The position numbers and the translations under genes are program-made. From contig SVSO01000008.1 of assembly GCA_015064195.1 (NCBI GenBank), positions 1-31,849 of the forward strand: DNA of 31,849 bases, in the 5' to 3' direction. Of this stretch, positions 7,500 to 15,827 are shown piece by piece. This DNA is from Oscillospiraceae bacterium. GTDB taxonomy: Bacteria > Bacillota_A > Clostridia > Oscillospirales > CAG-272. The notes under the pieces were generated by a model. That model saw only the letters and a list, made by a program, of their open reading frames with translations, searched no databases and was not told the origin of the DNA. The first letter of the stretch is position 1. Each line of letters begins with the position of its first letter.

Positions 7500-8057
7500 T
7501 TACAGCTCCGCTTCGGCTTTCTTGATCGCCTTCACCACCGCATCGGCGCAGAGGTCGATGCCGGCTTCGGAAAGATGGAGATTGTCGGCGGCGATGTACT
7601 GCTCGATATCCGCCGCGACCAGCGTGAACAGATCGTTGATCGCAACGCCCATTTTTTCAAGCTCCGGCACCAGCGCCGCGTTGAATTTTGCGATGCGCTC
7701 GGTGGAATCGTGGGGATTGGCGGGCTTCACCGGCGTTGTGGTGGCAAAGATCACCTTTTTCGCTTTCTTCTGAAGGATGCCCGCAATGCGAACCATCTCC
7801 TTCACATAATCGTCCATGGGCGTGAACGGGCCGTCATCAAACAGCTCGCAGGCATCCCACAGACCGTTGTTCCAGTGGATGATGTCCGCGCCTTCCAGCT
7901 CTTTCTGCCAGTCCCACAGGCCGCGCAGGGTGTAATGGGCGAATCGGCAGTTGTCCGTAGGCTGCCAGACCTCGTAGCCGTCACCAAGCATGGCGGGCAC
8001 TTTTTTTCCGTAGCCGATGAGACGGATGGAGTCGCCGAGAAGGATGATTTTTTTCAT
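7500..8057 (-). CDS. SGNH/GDSL-type hydrolase (copy 1), cytoplasmic
   Basis: 185 residues. The catalytic blocks are readable: GDS at 8-10 (nucleophile Ser10), HWNNGLWD at 61-68 in the block III position, and DNLHLSE with Asp158 and His161 as the remaining triad members. SGNH enzymes are mostly esterases, including carbohydrate acetyl esterases. The substrate here is not known. There is no signal peptide or membrane segment, so it should act in the cytoplasm. AGGAGG lies 8 bases before the ATG. It starts 33 bases after the stop of araC copy 3 on the same strand, so the two are probably one transcript. A paralogue with the identical HWNNGLWD block is at 28004-28591. Confidence 0.88.
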   Translation of the reverse strand: MKKIILLGDSIRLIGYGKKVPAMLGDGYEVWQPTDNCRFAHYTLRGLWDWQKELEGADIIHWNNGLWDACELFDDGPFTPMDDYVKEMVRIAGILQKKAKKVIFATTTPVKPANPHDSTERIAKFNAALVPELEKMGVAINDLFTLVAADIEQYIAADNLHLSEAGIDLCADAVVKAIKKAEAEL

Positions 8058-8090
8058 GATAATTACCTCCTGAAATTGGTTTTACTGTAT

Positions 8091-9008
8091 CTATCTGCCA
8101 TAGAATTCCGTCGGGGACATACCCATGCGCTGGCGGAACACTCTGGAAAAATAGCAATAATCGTTGAAGCCCACCCGAGCCGCGATCTCCGAGAGGGGCA
8201 GGGCAGAGTATCGGTATTTTCCGATTGCGATCTGAATGCGGTAGGCGTTCAGATATTCGGTGAAGGTCGTGCCGAAGCTGTCCTTGAAGCGTTTGCAGAA
8301 ATAGCTGACATTGTAGCCAAGCGCGTTGCAGATGGCGGCGGTGGACAGCTCGGAGTTGTAGTACGCGACCAGATATTCGGCGACGGCGTGGATGAATTCC
8401 GAGTCCAGCCGCGGTCTTGCGGCGGATGGAGCAGGTGTGAAATCGGAAAGCAGAACGGAAAACAGCTCGCTGATCCGTGCGGCCGCAAGACAGTCGGCGG
8501 CGGATGGATCCGTCGCATCCGCGCAGTCCCGATAAGCGAGACAGACCGCGTGAATGGCCGATGCCAGCCTGTCCGCACCCGGTGTACCATGGGGGATGAT
8601 GCGGGGAAATGCCAGTGAGCCGTCCAGCACGCCGGACAGCTTTGCTCCCGCCGATGCACCGTAACAGCTGCCGAAATGCCGCAGGTCGAGGATGACATAA
8701 TCGTCGGCAAACCGTTCGGGGCGGAGAATGCTTCCCTCGTGCAGATCGAAGGGATTGGCAATAAAAATATCGCCCGGGGTCATGGTGAACGGCTCACCGT
8801 TCAGGCTGGCCATCATTCGTCCTTCCGTCACGCAGAAAAGCTCCAGTTCCTCGTGATGATGACGGTGCGTGACCGGGACAGGCAGTCCTTCCGGCGGGAA
8901 GATCAGATTGTGCCAATAGGGGAAGATCTGCTTCTCAAAATCGAACACGGACAGGTCGGAATCCAGCGGCAGCCGCAGATACCGCTGCTTGTGTGCCATG
9001 TTAATCAT
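8091..9008 (-). CDS. AraC-family transcriptional regulator (copy 3)
   Basis: 305 residues. A cupin-like sensor (about 45-110: THRHHHEELELFCVTEGRMMASLNG, then MTPGDIFIANPFDLHEG) is followed by a C-terminal double helix-turn-helix ending EIAARVGFNDYCYFSRVFRQRMGMSPTEF. It is more distant from copies 1 and 2 than they are from each other. The first ATG (9008) is preferred because AGGTG lies 5 bases upstream; Met4 is an alternative. It is divergent from lipoprotein copy 3 and followed in the same direction by the SGNH hydrolase gene, so its regulon probably includes both (inference). Confidence 0.93.
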   Translation of the reverse strand: MINMAHKQRYLRLPLDSDLSVFDFEKQIFPYWHNLIFPPEGLPVPVTHRHHHEELELFCVTEGRMMASLNGEPFTMTPGDIFIANPFDLHEGSILRPERFADDYVILDLRHFGSCYGASAGAKLSGVLDGSLAFPRIIPHGTPGADRLASAIHAVCLAYRDCADATDPSAADCLAAARISELFSVLLSDFTPAPSAARPRLDSEFIHAVAEYLVAYYNSELSTAAICNALGYNVSYFCKRFKDSFGTTFTEYLNAYRIQIAIGKYRYSALPLSEIAARVGFNDYCYFSRVFRQRMGMSPTEFYGR

Positions 9009-9025
9009 GCGATCACCTCACCTCT

Positions 9026-9054
9026 ATTATAACGCAAACGTAGGCGATTGTCAA
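9026..9054 (-). promoter_or_regulatory. Consensus promoter of araC copy 3
   Basis: Minus-strand TTGACA (9049-9054), 17-base spacer, TATAAT (9026-9031): a perfect sigma-A match, stronger than the promoters of copies 1 and 2. Confidence 0.85.
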
Positions 9055-9126
9055 TGCAAAAAGCGAAAATTGTCCAACTACAGACAAACTGAATTCTATT
9101 TGTGCGGAGATGATATGTGTTATAAT
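9047..9126 (+). promoter_or_regulatory. Control region of lipoprotein copy 3
   Basis: The -10 TATAAT is at 9121-9126, with no recognisable -35. ATTGTC occurs twice 22 bases apart (9047 and 9069), and TTGTC (9070-9074) with GACAA (9083-9087) forms a short inverted repeat. These are candidate regulator sites. The 13-base block of copies 1 and 2 is not present at the matching position. Confidence 0.35.
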
Positions 9127-9164
9127 TATAATATCCCAAATACTATCATAGAGGTGAAACAATT

Positions 9165-10598
9165 ATGCGTAAATACACCGCTTTTCTGCTTGCCATGATG
9201 TTGCTGGCTTCCTCCGCATCCTGCGGATCGGATGCACCGGCGGCGGATGATACCACATCTGCCGGCGAATCTGAGACAACTGCGGCAGAGACGCACATTC
9301 TCGATGCCATGGGCGAGAAGGATTTCGGCGGTAAGACCTACACCATTCTCGATGCCAACGATTATCCGGACACCTCCCGCAATATGCCCTCCGATGAGAT
9401 GGCGGGCGAGGTGCTCAACGATGCCCTTGCCAAACGCGATTCCACCATTGAGGATCGGTACAATGTGAACATCGAATATCTCCCCTACACGCCTGCCAAG
9501 GACGGCATTGCGGCATTCACCACCGCATTCCTTGCCGGTGACAAGATGGCGGAGCTGATCATCACCCGTGCATCCAGCGCGATGCCGCAGCTTGGAGCGG
9601 ATCATATGCTTCACGATCTGAACGCACTGCCCCACATGGAGCTGGATCAGCCGTGGTGGAGCGGTTTGATGAACGAAAATCTTGCGCTGAAGGGCAAGCT
9701 CTACTTCACCACCGGCGACATTTCCCCCTCCATGTATCAGTCCCAGTGCGTCATGTTGGTGAACACCAATCTCCTTGACAAATACAACATCGATACCGAT
9801 TACTACGCGCTGGTTCGCGAGGGCAAATGGACATTGGACCAGGTCATCGAATTCACAAAGCTGAGTCAGGATGTGAACGGCGATAACGTGATGCACACAT
9901 CGGAAGATTTCTTCGGCTTCGTGGGCGATACCACGGGCAGTGCGCTGTCGGCCATGGCATTCGTGACCGGTGCCGGCGTTACCACCAGCATCATCGAAAA
10001 TGACACCATCGTCATGACCGAGCTGTTTGACGAGAAGCTGGTCAATGTGCTGGAAAAGCTGGGCAAAATCGCTGCCAAGGAAAGATTCGCCGATCGCCGG
10101 GACTACATCAACCGTGCCTTCAAGGAAGACCGCGCCATCTCCATCCAGACCTATATGGGTAGCGTTATAACGTCTCTGCGTGACATGGAGAGCGACTACA
10201 TGGTGCTTCCCATGCCCAAATATGACGAGGCACAGGAGGATTACCGCACGCTGGCAAACGGCTGGTGCTGCTGCTTTGTGGGCATCCCCGCAGACGCTGA
10301 CAAGGAGCTTGCGGGCTTCATCACCGAGGCGATGGGCCATCTCTCCTACAACGAAGTGCGCTCCAGCGCATACGATATGATCTTAAAGCAGAAGGCGGTG
10401 CGCGATGAGGAAGGCTGCGAAATGATCGATCTCATCTGGTCGTCCCTGTATATGGATTTCATGTCTGTCTCCGAATTCGGCGGCATCCCGACTGTCATCG
10501 GCAACGCCATGTACAAGGGAAGCGAGCTTGCATCGGCGCTGGAAGCCAGACGTTCCGCTGCACAGACCGCCATCGACACGCTGGCTGCGAGCTGGTAA
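9165..10598 (+). CDS. Solute-binding-protein-like lipoprotein (copy 3)
   Basis: 477 residues. The signal peptide ends at Cys20 (LLASSASC), then a Thr/Ser/Glu-rich linker of about 30 residues, then FGGKTYTILDANDYPD. It shares the family landmarks with copies 1 and 2: MPSDEMAGEVLNDALAKRD, WWSGLMNENL, TTGDISPSMYQ, GKWTLDQV, MVLPMPKYDEAQ. It is the most divergent of the three, especially in residues 90-130, where copies 1 and 2 share an SSxLAG...LC patch, so the ligand may differ (inference). GAGGTG lies 8 bases before the ATG. It is divergent from araC copy 3, ends in a terminator shared with the XRE gene, and has no transporter partner genes beside it. Confidence 0.85.
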   Translation: MRKYTAFLLAMMLLASSASCGSDAPAADDTTSAGESETTAAETHILDAMGEKDFGGKTYTILDANDYPDTSRNMPSDEMAGEVLNDALAKRDSTIEDRYNVNIEYLPYTPAKDGIAAFTTAFLAGDKMAELIITRASSAMPQLGADHMLHDLNALPHMELDQPWWSGLMNENLALKGKLYFTTGDISPSMYQSQCVMLVNTNLLDKYNIDTDYYALVREGKWTLDQVIEFTKLSQDVNGDNVMHTSEDFFGFVGDTTGSALSAMAFVTGAGVTTSIIENDTIVMTELFDEKLVNVLEKLGKIAAKERFADRRDYINRAFKEDRAISIQTYMGSVITSLRDMESDYMVLPMPKYDEAQEDYRTLANGWCCCFVGIPADADKELAGFITEAMGHLSYNEVRSSAYDMILKQKAVRDEEGCEMIDLIWSSLYMDFMSVSEFGGIPTVIGNAMYKGSELASALEARRSAAQTAIDTLAASW

Positions 10599-10621
10599 AT
10601 GCGTGCGTGAGCGCGCGATAA

Positions 10622-10650
10622 AATCCCGGAAGCATCTGCTTCCGGGATTC
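10622..10650. terminator. Terminator between lipoprotein 3 and the XRE gene
   Basis: A 13-base perfect inverted repeat, AATCCCGGAAGCA (10622-10634) with 10637-10649, followed by CTTTC. The tight centre means the real loop is about 6 bases. It sits between convergent stop codons. Confidence 0.75.
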
Positions 10651-10652
10651 TT

Positions 10653-11462
10653 TCATCTGTAGGTAATATACTCGCTGACGGCATAATTTGTCGTTTTCGA
10701 CAGCACATAAGCCGCCGCCAGCACGAGCGATGCCGCGATGCCGAAATGCCCGCACAGCTTGTAGCCGCGCACATCGCCCCACACCACAAATTCGATGATC
10801 TGCCGCTCGGTGAACATCAGCAGCAGCTCGTTCAGACGGTTTTTTTCAAGGCCGATGGCGGCAAGCTCGCCCTTGGGCGTCAGCGCATGAGCATCCAGCC
10901 GCGACAGGATCGCAAAGCCGTCGGCGGATGCCATCTCGCCGAGAAGCGCCAGCTCCTCTGTACCAACGTTGGAAAGCGATTCCCGAAGCTTTGACTGCAC
11001 GACGCAGGCGACGCCCGCGTCATCCCAGATTTTCATGCCGTAATCACTGCACACCCGCAGACTGCCGCGCTCCTTGTCCTGCTTTTGATGCTCCTTGTTT
11101 CCCACCTCGATGAAGTAGATGCCCTTCCACATCTTCCAAAGATCGTCACCGAGGTCGCGGTGAGCATTTTTCGCATCACGGTCGGCCTTCGCCCAGATGA
11201 ATTCGTCCGCCAGCTGTTCGATCTTCGCCGAAACCGCATCGATGTCGCCCGCCGCTTCCGTTTCCAGCAGAATGTCCAGCGAAATGCCGTAGGTGTCGCC
11301 GAGAGCTTTGAGGTTAAAGCAGTCGGGCAGACAGTCACCGGCCTCCCATTTTGAAACGGCCTGCGCCGATACGCCGATCCGCTCCGCCACGGCTTCCTGC
11401 GTCAGTCCGAGATTTTTTCTGTGATTCCGGAGCTTTTCTCCGAATTGTTTCATATCCAGCAT
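10653..11462 (-). CDS. XRE-family HTH regulator with C-terminal effector-like region
   Basis: 269 residues. Residues about 8-64 form a Cro/C1-type helix-turn-helix (LRNHRKNLGLTQEAVAERIGVSAQAVSKWEAGDCLPD). The rest has no family I recognise: a charged central part (75-130), then SKLRESLSNVGTEELALLGEMASADGF, and a hydrophobic stretch near 234-252 (GHFGIAASLVLAAAYVL) that could be one membrane helix or a buried core helix. AAGGAG precedes the ATG by 7 bases. Its promoter lies within a large perfect inverted repeat, so it is very likely self-regulated. It is not obviously linked to its neighbours: convergent with lipoprotein 3, and separated from the ABC permease end by its own control region. 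Confidence 0.8.
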   Translation of the reverse strand: MLDMKQFGEKLRNHRKNLGLTQEAVAERIGVSAQAVSKWEAGDCLPDCFNLKALGDTYGISLDILLETEAAGDIDAVSAKIEQLADEFIWAKADRDAKNAHRDLGDDLWKMWKGIYFIEVGNKEHQKQDKERGSLRVCSDYGMKIWDDAGVACVVQSKLRESLSNVGTEELALLGEMASADGFAILSRLDAHALTPKGELAAIGLEKNRLNELLLMFTERQIIEFVVWGDVRGYKLCGHFGIAASLVLAAAYVLSKTTNYAVSEYITYR

Positions 11463-11486
11463 ACAATTTCTCCTTCAAAAAATTCC

Positions 11487-11533
11487 GAAGCGCTTCGTGA
11501 TTTTATTATATCACGAAGCGCTTCAACTTGCAA
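11487..11533 (-). promoter_or_regulatory. Promoter and palindromic operator of the XRE regulator
   Basis: GAAGCGCTTCGTGAT (11487-11501) and its perfect inverse (11510-11524) flank 8 bases. Each arm contains the self-palindromic GAAGCGCTTC, so there are two operator sites. On the minus strand TTGCAA (11528-11533), 17 bases and TATAAT (11505-11510) form a promoter. One site fills the spacer between -35 and -10; the other lies just past the -10. Occupancy would block transcription. Confidence 0.82.
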
Positions 11534-11576
11534 TAGGAGATTATTTGAATTTTGCGGCGAGAATTCAACCGCAGGT

Positions 11577-14471
11577 TTATTCGTTGGCTTTCATGGATTC
11601 CACCATGTCAATATCCCGCAGTTTTTTCGCCATGGCGATGCAGACGAGCACGGAGAATACCAGCGTCAGCAGGGCAGACAGCACAAAGCTGAGGGCGTAA
11701 ATATCGCGGCCGAACATGATGGTGTCCATCTCCACGGTCAGAACGATGAATCGGTGCAGGACGATGCCGAGCAGAAGTCCCGCCAGTGTGCCGATGACGC
11801 TGAGAGCCGCCGTTTCGCGGTAGACATAGGCCGCCACCTCGCCGTCGAAGAAGCCCAGCACCTTGATGGTGGCCAGCTCCTTTTCCCGCTCGGCGATGTT
11901 GATGTTGGTGAGGTTGTACAGCACCACGAATGCCAGAAGTCCCGCGCAGATGATCAGTACGATGATGATATAGTCGATCTTGTCCAGCATATCCTCAAAG
12001 GAAGCGGACATGGAGGTGGAATAGGATGCCGCCGTGACCGCATCGTAGGTCAGAAGCTCCGTTATTTCCCCATCCTCCGCGGCCATGTCACCGGCAGTGG
12101 ATTTCACAAACAGGGAGGTGAATTCCATCTCCTTGTCAAATGCCGCATCGTACAGTGCCGCCGGCATATAGAGATAGCCCATCACGTAATTTTCCGTGAT
12201 GCCGGTCAGCGTGAATTCGGCCTGCTCACTGTCGCCGTTCTCCAGCGTGAAGGTGTCGCCCACGGAAAGTCCCAGCACGGAGGCGGTCTTTTCACTGAGG
12301 ATCACCGAATCCTCGCCGAAGGGAAGTGCCTCACCGCCCACACGCTCCCGCAGGATCACAAAATCCGGCAGCTTTTCCGTGATCTCCGGCACGGTGACGG
12401 TCACTTCCAGCGTTTTGCCGTTCATTCGGATCTTGCCCGAATCTGCGAAGGTGGCCAGCGAATCCGTCACCTTGGTTGAATCGGCAAGATAAGCATCCAT
12501 TTCCCCGCTGTCCTCCGACAGCGTGACAGTGAGATTGTACCGCATCAGCTCGTCAAACTGCTTGTGAACGATGTCGGCAATGGAATCGCGCAGTCCGAAG
12601 CCGGCGACCAGCAGTGCCGTACAGCCAGCGATGCCGATGACGGTCATAAAGAACCGCTTCTTGTACCGGAACAGGTTGCGCACCGTCACCTTCTGATGGA
12701 AGGATAACCGCTTCCAGAGAGGCGTGATATGCTCCAGCAGGACGCGCTTGCCGGCTTTGGGCGCACGGGGAAGCAGGAGAGATGCAGGCTTTTCCGATAG
12801 AATGTGTGCGCCCGCCCAGACGGTTGCAAGCAGGGTGGAGACAATGGCCGCCGCTGCGGAAAGAAGCGCGATCTCGGGGATAAACTGAATTTTGATGTCC
12901 GGGAAGGTGTACATGATGCTGTAGGCATTCCAGACGATGGTGGGGAACAGCCAGAGTCCGATGGAAAGTCCCGCCGCGCCGCCGAGCAGTCCCGACACGC
13001 CGGCATAGAGGATATATTTACCCATGATGGCACCACGGGAATAGCCCAGCGCCTTGAAAATGCCGATCTGTCCGCGCTCCTCCTCGATCATGCGGGTCAT
13101 GGTGGTCAGTGCCACCAGAACGGCCACCAGGAAGAAAAACAGCGGGAATATCTGTGCAATGGCGTGAATTTTGTCTGCGTTGGAATCGAAGCTGACGAAG
13201 CTGACCGTCTCCTCGCGGGTGAGCACATACCATTCCGGCAGCTCCAGCGCCTCCACATCGGCGCGTGCATCGGCGATCTCCGCCTCCGCATCGGCAAATT
13301 CCGCCTCCGCTTCCGCCTTGGCATCCAGATATTCGGCGCGATTTTTGTCAAGCTCCGCCTCGCCGTCGCGAAGCTCGGCCTCCGCTTTATCAAGCTCTGC
13401 TTCGCCATCGTCCAGCAGTGCCTTGGCCGCATCCAGCTGTGCCAGCGATGCGGCATAGACCGGCTGCGGAAGCATGGCAACGGCTGCGGAGAGCTGATCG
13501 TACTGCTCATCCAGCGTTTTGCGGTTGTCGGCGATCTCCTTGCGGCCGTCAGCGATGGCTTTCCGACCGTCGGCAAGCTCTTTTTCCGCATCGGCGAGCT
13601 TCTTCTCCGCATCGGCAAGCTCAGCCTCCGCATCCGCCCGCTTTTCCAGATATTCCGCCTCATTTTCGTCGATCTCCGCATGAGCGTCCGCTTGGATCTC
13701 ATCCAGCCGCTCCACGGTGCGCACATCGGCCACGCCTTCAAGCGTTTCGGTGAGGGCATCGATTTTCGTCCAGTATTTGTCGGAGTAGGTGTCAAGCTCC
13801 TTTGCGCCGTCTGCCGTCACAAACAGATCGGTGTAAACATCCAGCGCATAAAGCTCCTCCGTGCCGTACACCATCACACCCACGCGACCATTGCCCACGC
13901 TGGAGGCTTCCCGTTCCACCGACATATAGTAGGGATTGGTGACGATACCGACCACCGTCAGCGCCGTCTCTGTGTAGGTGTCGGACAGCTCTGCTTCACC
14001 GTCGCCAACGATGGTCACTTCTGCACCAAGCTCCAGCGAGGTGAACATTCCGTTGCCCTTTTCGGCGACGATCTCATGGGCGGCTTCGGGATAACGGCCT
14101 TCCACCAGCTCCATTTTGCCGATGGTGAGGGCATCGAGGGGAAGGCCGTAAATGCGGGCTGTGGTGGAGTTGCCGTCGCCCGTATCCATCAGCACATCGG
14201 TGACAAAATGGGGCATGACAGCATTCACGCCCTCTGCCGATTCCACGGCGGCGATATCCTTTTCGTCAAAGCCGTAGGTGGACTTCATGTAGATGTCCAT
14301 CATGTCGTAATCGTCGTAATAGCCGTCGATGGTGGCGCGCATATCCGGTGTGGTGGACAGCAGTCCGGCGAGGAAGCCCACACCCAGCGCGGTGATGGCG
14401 AAGATGGCGATGAAGCGGCTGAATGTACCCTTCACCGACCGGATAATATTCTTTGCGTACGTTTTTTTCAT
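11577..14471 (-). CDS. FtsX-type ABC transporter permease with coiled-coil hairpin
   Basis: 964 residues from the ATG at 14471, four bases after the stop of the ATPase gene; a longer in-frame reading would run through that gene. An N-terminal membrane helix (about 18-38) is followed by a large extracellular part. Residues about 252-410 are Ala/Asp/Glu/Lys-rich heptads (DAEKKLADAEKELADGRK...) broken near 330-340 by LPQPVYA, which suggests an antiparallel coiled-coil hairpin. Three helices from about 440 carry the first FtsX core, and a second extracellular part and FtsX core end the protein. The family includes LolCE/MacB-like lipid, peptide or drug exporters and mechanotransmitters. The substrate is unknown. 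It is partnered with the ATPase next door. Confidence 0.9.
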   Translation of the reverse strand: MKKTYAKNIIRSVKGTFSRFIAIFAITALGVGFLAGLLSTTPDMRATIDGYYDDYDMMDIYMKSTYGFDEKDIAAVESAEGVNAVMPHFVTDVLMDTGDGNSTTARIYGLPLDALTIGKMELVEGRYPEAAHEIVAEKGNGMFTSLELGAEVTIVGDGEAELSDTYTETALTVVGIVTNPYYMSVEREASSVGNGRVGVMVYGTEELYALDVYTDLFVTADGAKELDTYSDKYWTKIDALTETLEGVADVRTVERLDEIQADAHAEIDENEAEYLEKRADAEAELADAEKKLADAEKELADGRKAIADGRKEIADNRKTLDEQYDQLSAAVAMLPQPVYAASLAQLDAAKALLDDGEAELDKAEAELRDGEAELDKNRAEYLDAKAEAEAEFADAEAEIADARADVEALELPEWYVLTREETVSFVSFDSNADKIHAIAQIFPLFFFLVAVLVALTTMTRMIEEERGQIGIFKALGYSRGAIMGKYILYAGVSGLLGGAAGLSIGLWLFPTIVWNAYSIMYTFPDIKIQFIPEIALLSAAAAIVSTLLATVWAGAHILSEKPASLLLPRAPKAGKRVLLEHITPLWKRLSFHQKVTVRNLFRYKKRFFMTVIGIAGCTALLVAGFGLRDSIADIVHKQFDELMRYNLTVTLSEDSGEMDAYLADSTKVTDSLATFADSGKIRMNGKTLEVTVTVPEITEKLPDFVILRERVGGEALPFGEDSVILSEKTASVLGLSVGDTFTLENGDSEQAEFTLTGITENYVMGYLYMPAALYDAAFDKEMEFTSLFVKSTAGDMAAEDGEITELLTYDAVTAASYSTSMSASFEDMLDKIDYIIIVLIICAGLLAFVVLYNLTNINIAEREKELATIKVLGFFDGEVAAYVYRETAALSVIGTLAGLLLGIVLHRFIVLTVEMDTIMFGRDIYALSFVLSALLTLVFSVLVCIAMAKKLRDIDMVESMKANE

Positions 14472-14475
14472 CGGC

Positions 14476-15186
14476 TCACCATTCGATTTCTGCGGCAGGC
14501 GTGGGATTGTCATTCTGCTCCACCGACTGCACCGTGCCGTTTTTGATGCGGATGACCCTGTCGGCCATTTTGCAGAGTGCACTGTTGTGGGTGATGACGA
14601 TGACTGTCTTGCCGGAGTTGCGGCAGGTGTCCCACAGCAGTCCCAGCACCGCCTTGCCCGTGTTGTAATCCAGCGCACCCGTCGGCTCATCGCAGAGCAG
14701 GATCTGGGGATTTTTCGCCAGCGCCCGGGCGATGGAGACGCGCTGCTGCTCACCGCCGGAAAGCTGGGCGGGGAAGTTGTCCATGCGCTCGGAAAGTCCC
14801 ACACTGCGCAGAGTCTCCGCCGCATCCAGCGGTTCATCCACCAGCTCGGCGGCGATCTCCACATTCTCCAGCGCGGTCAGATTCTGCACAAGATTGTAGA
14901 ACTGGAACACGAATCCCACATCCGTGCGGCGGTATTTTGTCAGCTGCTTCTGATTGAAGCCGCTGATGACACGTCCGCCCAGCGAAATGACACCCTCATC
15001 GCAGGTGTCCATACCGCCCAGCATATTGAGAATGGTGGTCTTGCCGGCACCGCTGGGGCCGACGATGACGACAAACTCACCTTCGCCGATGTCAAAGCTC
15101 ACATGGTCGGCGGCAGCGATTTGATGTTCGCCGCTTCGATAGAATTTGCACACGTTTTCAAAATGAACAAAGCTTGGATTTTTCAT
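14476..15186 (-). CDS. ABC transporter ATP-binding protein (LolD/MacB type)
   Basis: 236 residues, the usual size for this subfamily. Walker A GPSGAGKT at 43-50, Q-loop region near 95 (FVFQFYNLV), signature LSGGE at 142-146, Walker B LLCDEP at about 163-168, and the H-loop in ITHNSAL. It supplies energy to the FtsX-type permease encoded immediately downstream; the 4-base gap implies translational coupling. A TATACT at 15220-15225 on the minus strand is a possible -10, but no clear -35 is visible. Confidence 0.95.
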   Translation of the reverse strand: MKNPSFVHFENVCKFYRSGEHQIAAADHVSFDIGEGEFVVIVGPSGAGKTTILNMLGGMDTCDEGVISLGGRVISGFNQKQLTKYRRTDVGFVFQFYNLVQNLTALENVEIAAELVDEPLDAAETLRSVGLSERMDNFPAQLSGGEQQRVSIARALAKNPQILLCDEPTGALDYNTGKAVLGLLWDTCRNSGKTVIVITHNSALCKMADRVIRIKNGTVQSVEQNDNPTPAAEIEW

Positions 15187-15269
15187 TCGTTACCTCGATT
15201 TTACAGAAATTACTACATAAGTATAGCACCTGTGTGTTGTGAAAGTATTGGTATTTTGTTACAGGAAGG

Positions 15270-15297
15270 TTAAAACGGAGACGCAGTGCGTCTCCGT
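15270..15297 (-). terminator. Terminator of the Nudix-CmpB-GNAT set
   Basis: On the minus strand a 10-bp stem (ACGGAGACGC at 15275-15284 with 15288-15297) has a 3-base loop and is followed by TTTTAACC. It lies a few bases past the acetyltransferase stop. Confidence 0.85.
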
Positions 15298-15301
15298 GGG
15301 A

Positions 15302-15817
15302 TTATTGTTTCAGCTTTTCATAAATGGCTTCCCAGCGTCCGGGATGGCTCTCATGCTCCATCCACGGCTCAAAGCCGAGGGAGAGATAGGTCTTGATGGC
15401 GGGCAGACGGAAATCGTCGGTGGTCAGACCGGCCATGGTGAAGCCCCGTTCTGCCATATCATGGAGCGCGGCGAGGACGACATAATAGCCAAGCTTATGT
15501 CCGCGTGCCGATGAGCGTGCGCCCACCATATGAATCCAGCCGTAGCCGGGATGCTCATCCCGCAGAATGGCGGCGGCAGTTGCACTGTCCACACCGTCAA
15601 GGGCGGCGAAAAATACACCCTCCGGACGGTATCCGGAACGCTCGCGCATGGTTTTTTCGTAATCGTGATGTGCGCCGAAGGAATCTTCAATGATCTCCTC
15701 CCACACGGCGGCACTGTCAGCCTGCTCGCTGTGGATGGTGATGCCCGCCGGAAGTTCAAGGGGCGGGAGCTTTGAGAGATCGGGATGGCGCAGCTTGAGC
15801 TGGGGAAGATTTTCCAT
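15302..15817 (-). CDS. GNAT-family N-acetyltransferase
   Basis: 171 residues from the ATG at 15817, which has AAGGAG 6 bases upstream; an upstream in-frame start at 15886 would overlap the preceding gene and lacks a ribosome site. The acetyl-CoA-binding motif A is visible as VGARSSARGHKLGYYVVLAALHDMAERG (about residues 104-131), with a TTDDFRLPAIKTYLSLGFEP ending typical of GNAT folds. The acceptor is unknown. It is last in a three-gene set after the CmpB-like gene (10-base gap) and ends at an intrinsic terminator. Confidence 0.88.
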   Translation of the reverse strand: MENLPQLKLRHPDLSKLPPLELPAGITIHSEQADSAAVWEEIIEDSFGAHHDYEKTMRERSGYRPEGVFFAALDGVDSATAAAILRDEHPGYGWIHMVGARSSARGHKLGYYVVLAALHDMAERGFTMAGLTTDDFRLPAIKTYLSLGFEPWMEHESHPGRWEAIYEKLKQ

Positions 15818-15827
15818 GGATTTCTCC

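Noticed and set aside
13257..13640. Repetitive DNA (many GCATCGGC/CTCCGC-like units) that might suggest a tandem repeat or CRISPR
   Set aside because: It is explained by the Ala/Asp/Glu heptads of the coiled coil in the permease. There are no fixed spacers.
12804..14546. Long plus-strand open frame opposite the ABC permease
   Set aside because: It is antisense to a gene with clear FtsX and coiled-coil features. Such open frames arise from the biased codon composition of the minus-strand gene, and no ribosome site or family resemblance is seen.
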